DNA from: Siphonodentalium dalli
Taxonomy: Eukaryota; Mollusca; Scaphopoda; Gadilida; Siphonodentaliidae
NCBI GenBank assembly: GCA_032622095.1
Contig: CP136064.1
Location: 132,809,129-132,873,128, forward strand
Length of the DNA stretch: 64,000 bases
Reading direction: 5' to 3'
The notes under the pieces were generated by a model. The model saw nothing but the letters and a program-made list of their open reading frames with translations. It was not told the origin of the DNA and searched no databases. The position numbers and the translations under genes are program-made. Positions 1 to 11,356 of the stretch are shown here, piece after piece; position 1 is the stretch's first letter, and each line of letters opens with the position of its first letter.

Positions 1-350
1 TATCTTGAGTGGCCATGCATATGGTCATGGTCGTGGCCAATAGCTATACAAGTCGGTGTTTGAATGGCCTTGTGTGTGTGGGATATTGGTATATGTAGAA
101 CGGCTGTGTGGCCATTGGTGAGGTGTCTATATATATTTATACGTGGAGTGACTATATTATTATGGGTGTGGAATATTTGTATATCTTGAGTGGCTTCATG
201 GCCATGTGTGTGACAAATATATATACAGGGAGTGATATGGTATGGCCAATGGTGAGGCAAATATGTGGATATTTGTTAAATGTTAGTGTAAAAAGCGAGT
301 GGCTACATGGCAATTCGTGTGGTGTTTATGTATAAATGGAGCTAGTGTAT
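1..350. repeat. Degenerate tandem repeat rich in TGGCCATGTGTGTG
   Basis: The sequence keeps returning to variants of tggccatgtgtgtg followed by gatattggtatatg or aaatatatata, and tatcttgagtggc occurs near 1 and again near 181. Spacing is irregular, so this looks like an old, diverged minisatellite. The short open frames here are repeat artefacts. Confidence 0.5.
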
Positions 351-461
351 TGTCATGTGTGGGTTGTTGGGGAATTTCGCTTTCCAAAATAATCAAGGAT
401 ATGTTAATCGGTAGAGAGGTAATGTCAAAGAGTTCTACATCTTGATGGCGGTTTATATGCA

Positions 462-705
462 CAATATGCCCTATCACTAACTCGCGGCCATTTTTGGACC
501 CACCAGGTCCGGTTCCGTGGTTTCATATATTCATCCAGTCCCGGTTCCGTGGTTTCAGTGCTACAGGTCAAAGTTTTGGAGTAGTATTTCCATATATGGA
601 GCTTTTGAATTATTCATGACTCCCATATATGGAAAGTTATGTAAAAACACGGAACCGGACCTGGTGGATCCAACATGACCGCGAATTAGTGAAAGGGCAT
701 ATTGG
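462..705. mobile_element. Palindromic MITE with ~58-bp terminal inverted repeats
   Basis: Positions 462-519 and 648-705 are inverted copies with only a few mismatches; both contain ccaccaggtccggttccgtg or its complement. The 128-bp centre repeats the motif ccggttccgtggtttca twice and also holds an inverted catatatgg pair. No coding capacity is seen. The structure fits a non-autonomous DNA transposon or foldback element. The exact termini and target duplication could not be fixed, so the superfamily is not assigned. Confidence 0.75.
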
Positions 706-1270
706 GGGGAAAAGGTTTTCCTTACTTGAAGCAATCAATTCCGATGTCAATGATCCAGAATTTTGATGTTATTGTGCCAGAGTATCCACATAATATGGCC
801 TTTTAGTTCAGTTTTTTTTCAAAGTGCTATCCATTTCCGTAGAAAAAACATGGTCAGAATTGGCAAAATTGGCAAAATTCCATACTGTATCCTTTAAAAA
901 GAATTTATCATGCATCATAAGGTACTGGGAAACCAGAATAGAATATTTAGTTGTCAGTTGATAAAGCAACATGGTTAATACAAATAGAGTCATAATTTAC
1001 TATCTTTTCGGAACATCAGAGAATAATGACCGGGATATATATGAGCATCGCTAGGGCGTTGCATAGGGCGTTGCAAAATACGTTCGTGGTAATTTCAATA
1101 AATGGCCATAACGAGTAATTCATATGCCAAATTATACAAACAAATGACTATAACTAAAGCAATTATCCGAATACCAAAATAATCGTCAAATTATAAGTCA
1201 ACACGAAGTCAGTTAACTGAAAACAAAATAATGGGCAAATTATAAGGACAATAACAAGGACAATAACGCC
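706..1270. other. No gene recognised
   Basis: AT-rich sequence without a convincing open frame or strong repeat structure. The word gggcgttgca occurs twice within 20 bases near 1054, and aaggacaataac is doubled near 1240. Nothing else could be supported. Confidence 0.5.
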
Positions 1271-1274
1271 TGCA

Positions 1275-1590
1275 AAAATTGGCGGGCAGAGCCCAGATTC
1301 GAACCTGACCTGTATTTTGTGCTATTAAATTCACATACCAAATTTCGTTCCATTCAGTTCAGATTTACTAACTTTATCATCCGGAAAAAAACGAAATACG
1401 AGTACACATTCCAACAAGAAGGCCGTAACTATGGTGAACATTGGTGGGCGGAACTCGAATTCATTCGAACTTGACATATATTTTGTGCTTGTAAACCCAA
1501 ATACCAAATTTCATTCCATTCAGTTCTGACTTACTAAAGTTATCATTCGGAAATGAAAAAGAAAGCAAATGGACGGCTAGACAAACGGAA
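1275..1590. repeat. Two diverged ~165-bp tandem units of a dispersed repeat
   Basis: Units near 1285-1395 and 1450-1560 share ggcgg(g/a)..gaac.tgacctgtattttgtg, ataccaaatttc(g/a)ttccattcagttc and ttatcat(c/t)cggaaa, and are followed by ggacggctagacaaacgg. Two or three core units ending in a gga-cgg/gac-aga stretch are typical of mollusc interspersed repeats with internal tandem cores. Confidence 0.6.
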
Positions 1591-2360
1591 GGGTGTTTAA
1601 GTGGAGAGTGATTTACGAGCTCAGGTCCGTCCGTATTAACGAGGCATCAAAAAGTGCACCAACGAAAGAGGATTAAGGGCTACTTTGAATATTGATATTA
1701 GCTTACAACATATACAACATATAATATCTCTGTAAACTCTGTTATTAGTAATTTGATGTGTATATGCATATGTCTATGTGTTATGTAAACTCTTTAGTAC
1801 AGGAGAAAAATAAAAATTATCTGCAGATATATTATTATGAACGTCCATGGTTAATGGGCTTAAGCCCTCAATCCGTGTCCTTGAATGCACGGACAGCGTG
1901 GACCAATACAAAATAAAGCCACAATTATCAACTAGTTCCAAAAAGCAGAAACTGATCTTAAAAATATTAGTGAAAAACGTCAAATTTTGTACTTTTGGCG
2001 TCCACTATGGCGGCCATTTTGGATTATCTTAAGCAAGTTGGATGTAGATAGAAAGGCGCACAGCCATGATATCGCTTCGACATTTATCGTGTCCATATAT
2101 CCTTTAATGTGGCCATTATATTTGATACAAAATATATATCCCTAAATCTCTAATTTTCGAAATGTCAAGGTCAATTTGAAAGTCAAGAGTTTACCAAAAT
2201 CCTGGAACCAGCTAACTGGTTTATGTGAACCACGTACCCAACCAACCCTGAAACTTTCATGCTTTAATCCAAAAGTAAACGATTTTGCGTTGAGCTACTC
2301 CACTGTTAGGCACGGGGTCTGCTTTAGAATAGATACATATAGTCAGTGATATCACTGATA
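1591..2360. other. No gene recognised
   Basis: Non-coding AT-rich sequence. Overlapping short frames on both strands at 1774-2032 are mutually exclusive and have no domain, so I do not call them genes. Confidence 0.5.
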
Positions 2361-4863
2361 TAGTCCAGGAGATATTGGTCGACCTCTGCACCCCCCCCCC
2401 AGGACTTAACTTCACCCCACTAATTTTCTTTCTTAATGTCTCCTCTAATTTTTTTCACCTGTTAACAAGAAAAAAAAAGTGGCCGCAGAGACTCCAGACA
2501 AGATGGCGTCCATCATGGCGGCTATTTTTTTATATGCACCAGGTCTCTTTGATCGCCATTATAGTAAAGATGATAGCACATGCGGTCTTGTTTTCCGCTC
2601 GAGGAAAGTATATGCATGGGTGTTGTTATAATAGCAATAACATTCATTGATTCGAAACATTACATCGCGTTATTAACGTAGATTCGGCTTTGACCTATTA
2701 TACCGGCATTTGGGAAAACGTTATATCGGACAAAAATATCCCACAATGAATGTATATTATGGTCCACATGTGGTCGCCAATGACTCATATATGTGATAAA
2801 TGTATAACATGACGCAAAGATGCCAACATTTTCCCACAGAGACAAACGAAAGGTGGTAAAATGTCAGAAAAATAGCATATTTTCACATTTCGGCGGCCCA
2901 TTTTGGCCGCCATATTGGATTCTGGTCAGGGGGGGGGGGTCTGGAAAAAAATTGCACATATAGGGCCCAAAAAGTTTTTTTCCGACCTCGAGGGACCCAC
3001 CACCCCATTTTTGCAAAAAAAATATTTTTTTCCTCCAAAATTTTGGGGACCCACCCCCCGTTTCTCATGTTTTTATCAAAATTTCAGAGGTTTTTTTTAG
3101 CCGTTCTTCAATAACTGTGTTAACTGCCTTACTAATTGGTAAACACAGATCAGAAAAACGAAAAATATACTGTATTTCCATGTGTTTCCTGGTGTTTTCA
3201 GTATCTAACAACAATATTAATTAAGCATTGTGTAGGTACACTATATGTCACAAATTGCCCTAGACCCCATTATAGCCTTAATATATCGAGTGTGTTGTGT
3301 CTGACAGAGAACACTGGCCAGTGTAAATAGTGGTAAACAGGTCAGGGGTTCCACAATTATATGTGCATGATCAAAGAACTCTTTAGTCTTATCCAACGGG
3401 ATGGGGTGGGGAGGGGAATTGTTTTTTGGTTATGTATACACATAGATATATGGTTATTGTACTGCCCGATATTAGTCGGCGGGTATATAGTTGACGTCTC
3501 GAGCCGTCTGTCCGTACAAACATTTTGAATTTTAACTCAAGAGTCAGTTGTCATATTTGATGTCCTATGGCATGGTGACGGACCAGAAATAGGGTACGAA
3601 TATGCATAATATCGCGGGTTGTGACCACCAATGCCAACCAGAGTTATGGGCCCTGTTCGACTTTATGAAATTCAGTCCATACAAAGTTTTTGCAATATAA
3701 GTTAAGTGTCGGTTGTCAAATTTTGATGTGGTTTGGTATGGTGATAGACCAGAATGAAGAATTGAATGTCATTTCTCAATGCATCTGAATGCATCACATT
3801 ATTTCAGTTCATCTATTTGTAAGTGATAACAGTATACAATTAGTATTTTAGTTTCGTCTTGTTGAGCAGTAAAGCTCCCAGATGAAGTTCGGAAATTCAA
3901 TGAGAATAGCGTCACCTTCATTTGGGATTGTCTGAGCAGTAAACAGTAATGTCATTCATCATAACCAATTCAATTGGATAATTGTTGCAAATTAACATTA
4001 CTTGCAATCATTCAAGATGAGAAATAACCAGAAGGAATGAATTTGATTACATGCCAGAACAAGACAGTATTTCAGACATTAGAAATTTATGAGATACCAT
4101 TTTCAATTTCATGTTATGCAATAATCAAGTTAATGATATCTACTAGTAGTCATCATTGAGTATTCACCATGTAGTATCCAATTTGTGATAAGAGTTTTTT
4201 GTTTTATTACTTTTATTCAGATAATACAACTGGGTAATATATTAATTTTGTTACTAAATATTTCTTCCGTTGATCATAAGTTTCCTGAACGTTAATACGG
4301 TGGTCCACTGTGAAGTGGTCCGGGATACTGTGAAATCCAGAATGTTGCTAAAGCTGAGGCTAAAGAGTCACTTTAGCTGCCTATATAGCCCTATACCAAC
4401 AAGCATGGTACTAACATGCTTACAAACAACATTACATGGTCAGTACTTGTAAATTGTTTGAAAAAAACCCATTTTGGAAAAAAATTACAAGCACCATTTT
4501 TTCCGCCTCTGGACCACCCACCCACCCCGGCCCTATATACGGAGTTTTTTTGCAGACCCCCCCCCTGTTCTGGTGTCGGATTTTTGGCTAATTTGTAAGA
4601 GTTGTATATTAGCATAACGAATCGAGCGGAAAACAAGACCGCATGTGATATCATCTTTACTATAACGGCGATCAAAGAGACCTGGTGCATTTTAAAAAAA
4701 TGGCCGCCATGATGGACGCCATCTTGTCTGGAGTCTCTGCGGCCACTTTTTTTCTTGTTAACAAGTGAAAACAATTAGAGGAGACCTTAAGGAAGAAAAT
4801 TAGTGGGGTGAAGTTGAGTCCTGGGGGGGGGGGTGCAGAGGTCGACCAATATCTCCTGGACTA
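2361..4863. mobile_element. Foldback DNA element with ~243-bp terminal inverted repeats
   Basis: Positions 2361-2603 and 4621-4863 are inverted copies at roughly 95% identity by eye. They begin TAGTCCAGGAGATATTGGTC and include a C-run, the words gtggccgcagagactccag and aagatggcgtccatcatggc, and a stretch ending in ttttccgctcga. The flanks carry ata on both sides (2358-2360 and 4864-4866), compatible with a 3-bp target duplication; a TA duplication with termini one or two bases further in is also possible. The interior also contains inverted G-run/ccacccacccc segments (about 2905-3010 versus 4490-4600). No transposase is recognisable in the interior, so this is probably a non-autonomous foldback transposon. 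Confidence 0.75.
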
Positions 4864-5193
4864 ATATGTATGCTGCATCACTCCATTCGATTCACGTTTG
4901 CATGTCAGCCAAACTCTAGGGGAGACATATGTTCTGCTTTGTGGTATTATGCTTCCCATCCATATACACATTAGGTGCACGCACCTTGACACATCCTGAA
5001 GTAAAACATCATATGTTGGTGGTAAGGTCAGAGCAGACTTATATGTTGATGTTGCAAGTCTGTAACGCAACTCATTCATATTCGCACACAAAATGCCATC
5101 GGTCTCCTGTCGCAATATAACTTCATGACAAATTTCATGGAAATAGAATGTGTGCCAGGCTGACAGATATTCATATATCTGAAAGTTCTTTTA

Positions 5194-6127
5194 AGCTGCT
5201 TTCACATACGTCCGCTTAACGCATGCGTTTTACAGATGCGTTAGGCGGACATCCGCTTTATGCTTTCACATAGGTCCGTTCAGCTCTGCGCTTACGCCTC
5301 CGTATTCTTCAGACGAAGAGGACGTTCTCATGATTGCATACTACACCTGCAACAAAAGAATACAAAAAGGAGACCAAAACTATTTTGAGAACACGCATAG
5401 CCATACAGGCGATCGCATTTTTTTTGGTGGGGGGGGGGGGGGGAGGGGATTTTTTGCCCGAAAGTTTGTTTGTGTAGAATATACATTCTATATACACAGA
5501 AATATAACGAAATAGATTCAAATTAACTTAAGATATTTATAATTCGGGCAGAAACATGTGAACAATACTGTAATTTGCCACAATTTTCCTCTGAAATACT
5601 ATTCAGTTTGCCCGAAAATTGCCAGAATTTGATCCAAAATATCTCCAATTTGGGGGGGGGGGTGCAGCCCTCCCAGCTCCCTAGTACGTACGACTATGGT
5701 AGCAACAGTATTCGTCGATTTTTCATTTCCTCGACGACGATATAAAGAAAGTGCGAAAGAGCCGAGAGCCACTGTGTCAGAAAAAATGCTATAACTCCCC
5801 CATAACCATGGCATTCTATGTCATTAAATCTATATTTTGACCTAAATCTGCCATCGCAAATTATTTAATTCCTGTTTCAATTGACCAAAGATTAGATAAC
5901 ATGGTGCCAGATGCCATACACCCCCACATACTAACATTCACGCATCCGCTAAGCGGACATGTTTTGGGTCCGGGAGCAAAAAGTTGTGAGCACGCGCAGA
6001 CGCGCGAGTTTCGCGGACGGTATGTGAAAGCTCCAGTGATAACATTGGAGACCGAAATCATCCGCTAAACAGTGCGCGCACACATGCGTTAAGCGGATGC
6101 GTGAATCGGACGTATGTGAAAACAGCT
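5194..6127. mobile_element. PIF/Harbinger-type MITE (TTA target duplication)
   Basis: The termini are AGCTGCTTTCACATACGTCC at the left and its imperfect complement (ggacgtatgtgaaaacagct) at the right, flanked by tta at 5191-5193 and 6128-6130. A 3-bp TWA duplication is the hallmark of PIF/Harbinger. Subterminal sequence repeats the word (a/g)tgcgttaagcgga and its complement several times, as binding-site clusters of such transposons do. The middle has a G-run (5429-5456) and no transposase frame. Confidence 0.8.
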
Positions 6128-6828
6128 TTAGCTATGATCCCTTCATTTCCATTAGCGTGTTATACACTATTCTTTTTTTTCTCCGATGCCCTGGAAGTAT
6201 GAGGTTGTGTGACAGTCAGTTACAAGGCAACCGAAGTCAGAAATGGTAACGCCCTCCAGATCATATTATTAGGCATATAAAATATAAAATATATTAGTTT
6301 TCTGAATTCACTACCTCAGAATTCCGTTAAAACAACTATTCCTTCAAGTTATTACAACAACTACGGCTTTTCGTTGAACTTGTCTCATTCACCACACCTC
6401 TAAATTCGGACCAAACATATTCTAATCAGACTATATAAGTACACCCCCGATAAGTCGCAATACGACCCTTAGTCTACATTCCCAAATGAGACATACTTCA
6501 TCAGTAATGTTAGCTGTTGTATTATGCATTGTGTTCCCGCAATAACATATTCAAGAGTGGCCCAGACATTGTGCACACCTAAATATCGAAAGCAATTAAC
6601 AAGGTCATAAAAGTTACGTACTGCAACAACGAGACATCGAGAAAATAATCCGTGAATACATACATCCTACAAAAAGTCCAACCTGTACGCAATATACGCT
6701 ATTAATTTTATAAATTGTATTCTTCAAAAATAACACAAATAACGAATATATAAACAGAAAACAGTTCGTAACAAAACTGCAAAAACAATACATTTATTAC
6801 TGTGTTACTATTTGACTATTATATATTA
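6128..6828. other. Non-coding; includes a copy of a three-member dispersed repeat
   Basis: No gene seen. Positions about 6230-6340 (gtcagaaatggtaacgcc, then agatcatatta, then tcagaattccgttaaaa) recur in the same orientation at 29845-29955. An inverted partial copy lies near 50828-50868, so this is an unclassified dispersed repeat. Confidence 0.55.
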
Positions 6829-7866
6829 CTAGCAGGTGACCCGACTTCGTCCGGGCTTTGACGTTGAAGTGACCATTTTGAAGGTCAAGGTCAGGTCGGG
6901 GTAACGATTTGACCCGTCCAAAACACTCCCCGGACAAAAGTAGCCCTAGGTATAAAAGTTCGTCGAAATCCGTGCGTTTTACCCGATTTGACCTTGAATT
7001 GACCATTTTGAAGGCCAAGGTCAGGTCGGGGTAACGATTTGACGGTTTTGACCCGTCCAAAACAAAACATCATCCTTATGGTGTCATACGGATAAAGCAT
7101 CTCGGCGATGAGTCAAGAGGTACGATTTAGTGCAAGTACATTATTTACACGATGCGTCGAAAACGGAAACATCAGACGATCGATGGAATCAACTAATAAG
7201 TATTGTTACCGGGCAATAAAAAATATCTTATGACATGCAATAAATCTCTCCTCATAGTCCACACCCTGGGATGAATTGACTCCGATGTGATTTCGAGTGA
7301 CAAAAATGACGATGTCGGAAATAATAACATATCTCGAACCCGGTGGTCGTAGAATTCGATTTTTCATGGGAAAATGGACAGACACGCTTAAATTGTATTA
7401 GGAAATGATCGAAGAGACATAAACGCATTTATTAACAATTTTGCCAGCCTTGGGAAGATTCGTAGAAGCGAGTTCTATGCAATGGAAATGCATGCATATC
7501 GAAGAGACATAAACGCATTTATTAACAATTTTGCCAGCCTTGGGAAGATTCGTAGAAGCGAGTTCTATGCAATGGAAATGCATGCATATTTCCTATGCAA
7601 CGGTTTAACAGTGTCTAAACGCTCTTTATCAACGACACTGCGGATATGAACGCTCTTTAACTATCACGCGATTAACCCATGAACTACCCATTGCGGTGGC
7701 GGGGGATTGGAGAATGAGTGCTCTGACGTTCTCAGAAGCGGTGCGATGACATATCATCTGGGATTTTACCCTTAGATATGAAGTTTGTGCTAAATCCGCC
7801 CAGCAGTTTTCCCGGCCATAGCTAACAAACAAACAAACAAACAGAAGTCCCAAAATATATATTAGA
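6829..7866 (+). mobile_element. HINE/pearl-like element, unit 1 of a head-to-tail array
   Basis: It begins ctagcaggtgacccgacttc, a head that can fold (cccg...cgggc), carries diverged units containing gaccattttgaaggtcaagg, and ends in an acaa-type microsatellite plus cagaagtcccaaaatatata ttaga. Head hairpin, tandem core, microsatellite and a short conserved tail are the layout known for Helentron-associated interspersed elements and oyster pearl repeats. Assignment rests on layout, not on a database match. Inside it is an exact 90-bp duplication. Confidence 0.6.
7410..7589. repeat. Exact 90-bp tandem duplication
   Basis: Two adjacent 90-bp copies (7410-7499 and 7500-7589) beginning cgaagagacataaacgcatt are identical by eye. 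Perfect identity suggests a recent slippage or unequal-exchange event, or an assembly artefact. Confidence 0.85.
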
Positions 7867-8216
7867 CTAGCAGGTGGACCCGACTTCGTCCGGGCTGTTT
7901 CCCCTCTGCTTTTCGGCGAATTGCGCGATTTGAACTTGAATTGTCCATTTTGAAGGTCAAGGTGAGGTGGGGTCACGATTTGACCCGTCCAAAACACTGC
8001 CTGGACAAAAGTACCCGACAAAAGTACCCGTCGAAATCCATCCGGTTTTACCCGATTTGACCTCGAATTGATCATTTTGAAGGTCAAGGTCAGATCGTGG
8101 TCACGATTTGACCTGTCAAACCCCCACATACCAAGTTTCATCGAAATCGGCTTGGCCGTTTTCGAGTCCATCGCGAACAGACACACACACACAGATTTCC
8201 CAAAATATATAATAGA
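7867..8216 (+). mobile_element. HINE/pearl-like element, unit 2
   Basis: Starts ctagcaggtggacccgactt immediately after the tail of the previous unit and ends (ac)n, cagatttcccaaaatatata, ataga. The core has two copies of the gaattga(t/c)cattttgaaggtc segment. Non-coding; reading frames through it are shadows. Confidence 0.6.
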
Positions 8217-8531
8217 CTAGCAGGTGGACCCGACTTCGTCCGGGCTGTTTCCCCTCTGCTTTTCGACCCGTCCAAAACACTCAGTGGACAAAAGTAACCC
8301 CACGTATCAAATTTCGTCGAAATCCCATCAAAATTCGAGATTTGACCTTGAATTGACCCGATTTCAAGGTCAAGGTCACGTCGCACGGGCAAATTAATAG
8401 GCCCATGACACTACCCGGCCGAAAGTACCCCCACATACCAAGGCTCGGCCGTTTTCGAGTCCACCGCGAACAGACAGACACACACACACACACCCTCACA
8501 CACACACAGATTTCCCAAAATATATAATAGA
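8217..8531 (+). mobile_element. HINE/pearl-like element, unit 3
   Basis: Same head (ctagcaggtggacccgactt) and tail as unit 2, with a (ac)n stretch at about 8473-8506. It contains one core with a directly repeated tcaaggtcaaggtca motif. Confidence 0.6.
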
Positions 8532-9016
8532 CTGGCAGGTGGACCCGACTTCGTCCGGGCTGTTTCCCCTCTGCTTTTCGGCGAATTGATCATTTTGAAG
8601 GTCAAGGTCAGGTCGGGGTCACGATTTGACCCGTTCAAAACACTCAGTGGACAAAAGTACCCCCATGTATCAAATTTCGTCGAAATCCCATCAAAATTCG
8701 CGACTCGACCTTGAATTGACCCGATTTCAAGGGTAAGGTCACGTTGCACAGGCAACGAATAGGCTTACGACACTCCCCATACCAAAGTAGCACCAGGCAC
8801 TAATTTTCATCGAAATCCCGTGATACTCGGGCGTTCGACCTTGAAATGACCCGAATTCAAGGTCAAGGTCACGTCGCAAATTAACAGGCCCATGCCACTC
8901 CCCGACCGAAAGTATCCCCACATACCAAGTTTCATCGAAATCGGCTCGGCCGTTTTCGAGTCCATCGCGAACACACACACAGACAGAGAGACAGATTTCC
9001 CAAAATATATAATAGA
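8532..9016 (+). mobile_element. HINE/pearl-like element, unit 4
   Basis: Head variant ctggcaggtggacccgactt. About three core units each ending in a tcaaggtcaaggtcacg-like motif are followed by (ac)n, agacagagagacagatttcc and caaaatatataataga. Confidence 0.6.
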
Positions 9017-9769
9017 CTGCCGATGAGCCCGACGTTGTTCGGGCTATTCAAAAACCAAATTTCAAGTCGATAGCTCTACCCGTTTCCGAGATCTGGTCTG
9101 CGCATGCGCGAAGCTGGCGTCGCACGGGCTCGGCGGCCCGATATAATTCGTATCCGGGGCAAGATACATTCACATACCAAATTTCAAGTCGATAGCTCTA
9201 CCCGTTTCCGAGATCTGGTCTGCGCATGCGCGAGGCTGGCGTCGCACGGGCTAGGCGACCCGATATAATTCGTATCCGGGGCAAGATACATTCACATACC
9301 AAATTTCAAGTCGATAGCTCTACCTGTTTCCGAGATCTGGTCTGCGCATGCGCGAAGCTGGCGTCGCACGGGCTCGGCGACCCGATAAAATTCGTTTCCG
9401 GGGCAAGATACATTCACATACCAAATTTCAAGTCGATAGCTCCACCCGTTTCCGAGATCTCGTCTGCGCATGCACGAAGCTGGTGTCGCACGGGCTCGGC
9501 GACACGATAAAATTCGTATCCGGGGCAAGATACATTCACATAGCAAATTTCAAGTCGATAGCTCCACCCGTTTCCGAGATCTCGTCTGCGCATGCACGAA
9601 GCGGGCGCCGCACGGGCTCGCCAATACGACAACGGCGACCGCCTGGTCAAACTACACACACGTACCAAGTTTCGTCCCGATCGGTCGAGAATCGTAGATT
9701 TGTATAAATGACATACAGACATACAAACATACAGACAGACAAACAGAGGTCTTCAAAATATATATGAGA
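9017..9769 (+). mobile_element. HINE/pearl-like element, unit 5, with five ~122-bp tandem repeats
   Basis: The head is different (ctgccgatgagcccgacgtt, hairpin gcccg/cgggc). It carries about five repeats of a 121-122-bp unit starting accaaatttcaagtcgatag at intervals from about 9053 to 9542, then a unique closing segment, a (cata)n/(caga)n microsatellite and ggtcttcaaaatatatatga. The open frames on both strands here exist because the unit is GC-rich, not because it is coding. Confidence 0.7.
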
Positions 9770-10322
9770 CTAGCCGATGAGCCCGACGTTGTCCGGGCTA
9801 TTCAAAAACCAAATTTCAAGTCGATAGCTCTACCCAGCCCGAAATTTCAAGTCGATAGCTCCACCCGTTTCCGAGATCTCGTCTGCGCATGTGCGAAGCT
9901 GGCGTCGCACGGGCTCGGCGACCCGATAAAATTCGTATCCGGGGCAAGATACATTCACATACCAAATTTCAAGTCGATAGCTCCACCCGTTTCCGAGATC
10001 TCGTCTGCGCATGTGCGAAGCTGGCGTCGCACGGGCTCGGCGACCCGATAAAATTCGTATCCGGGGCAAGATACATTCACATACCAAATTTCAAGTCGAT
10101 AACTCCACCCGTTTCCGAGATCTCGTCTGCGCATGCGCGAAGCGGGCGCCGCACGGGCTCACCAATACGACAACGTCCACCGCCTGGTCAAACTACACAC
10201 ACGTACCAAGTTTGGTCCCGATCGGTCGAGAATCGTAGATTTGTATAAATGACAAACATACAGACAAACATACAAACATACAGACAAACAAACAGACAGA
10301 GGTCTTCAAAATATATATGAGA
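9770..10322 (+). mobile_element. HINE/pearl-like element, unit 6
   Basis: Same family as unit 5: head ctagccgatgagcccgacgt, about three 121-bp repeats, the same closing segment, an aaca/caga microsatellite and the tail ggtcttcaaaatatatatga. Confidence 0.7.
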
Positions 10323-11356
10323 CTAGCAGGTTAGCCCGCCAATGGCGGCGTTGGTCCGAAACATGACATTTTTTTGCTTTTCAATGAGTTAATTGTGCCT
10401 TTTTAATCAAGAGAAATTATGGTACCCATCCATAAAAGAGGTATGATTTAAGGTACATCGGGCGGAAAAAACCTACCCGATGAAAAATTCCCCCGTTCCT
10501 AGGAACGACATACATAAGAATCACACAACACGCATTTTTTTGTTTTCCAAGGAGTTAATTCTGTCTTGTTAATGAAGAGAAATTATGATACCCGTCCCTA
10601 AAAGAGGTATGCCAACAATGTCGTTGTTGTTGGCATTCACGGCTTGGGGGCCACCCGAAGATTCTCACATTGCCGTAAAGAGAAAATAGCATTGTGTGTA
10701 TTTAGTCATTTTAACTAATTATTTTCTCGCCAACAAAGTCCAACAATGACGTTGTTGTTGGCATTCACGGCTTGGGGTGACCCCACCTTTACGAGATGGT
10801 CAAAGGACAAGGCAGTGGAAGTCCCGTCAGATTCGGGGACGTATCACAATGCCTCGTATTTACTGAACTTTCAGCAGCCAGATAAGCTGCGTGAGTTAGC
10901 ACGAATTGAGGTGTGTAAGTTTATAGCTTTAAAATATGAATGTATCGAAAATAGACTAAGATTTTCAGCCGTAACAAAAAATGTATATATCAGAAAAGGT
11001 AAATTCTATATTTTGCGAGGTATTAGCAAGTTTTGGCTCAACGGGTTTAGTTTGAAGTGAATATGGATATAAAAATATACATATACAGATATAAACAAAA
11101 ATGTAGAGTTACGCCTCTTGGATCGCGAGCGAATCGATAGCGAAACCCGTTGTATCCAAACGAAGGTCGCACTTTAAGGGTCAATGAGTGCTCAGAGCTT
11201 GTCCAAAATGCGACGTCGACGATCCCCGTGGGTTTTTACACTTATATACGAAATTTGAGCTCAATCCGTCCAGGCGTTTTCGATTCTATGACGTACCCAC
11301 AGATATACACACACATATACACATATATATACGGAGTTCTCAAAATATATAGTAGA
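10323..11356 (+). mobile_element. HINE-like element, unit 7 (cgccaatggcg head)
   Basis: Head ctagcaggttagcccgccaa, able to form a cccgcc...ggcgg-type hairpin. The body contains aagaggtatgatttaagg(t/c)acatcgggcgg and two copies of the word caatg(t/a)cgttgttgttggca near 10616 and 10743. It ends cacatatacacatatatata, cggagttctcaaaatatata, gtaga. A 104-residue frame at 10746 matches no family I know and is probably not a gene. Confidence 0.6.

Noticed and set aside
9226-10248. Long overlapping frames on both strands in the 122-bp repeats
   Set aside because: They arise from a GC-rich tandem unit that is open in several frames at once; no protein family signature and no splice context.
10746-11060. 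104-codon frame as a gene
   Set aside because: Lies in a HINE-like unit, no family resemblance, normal length for chance in this stretch.
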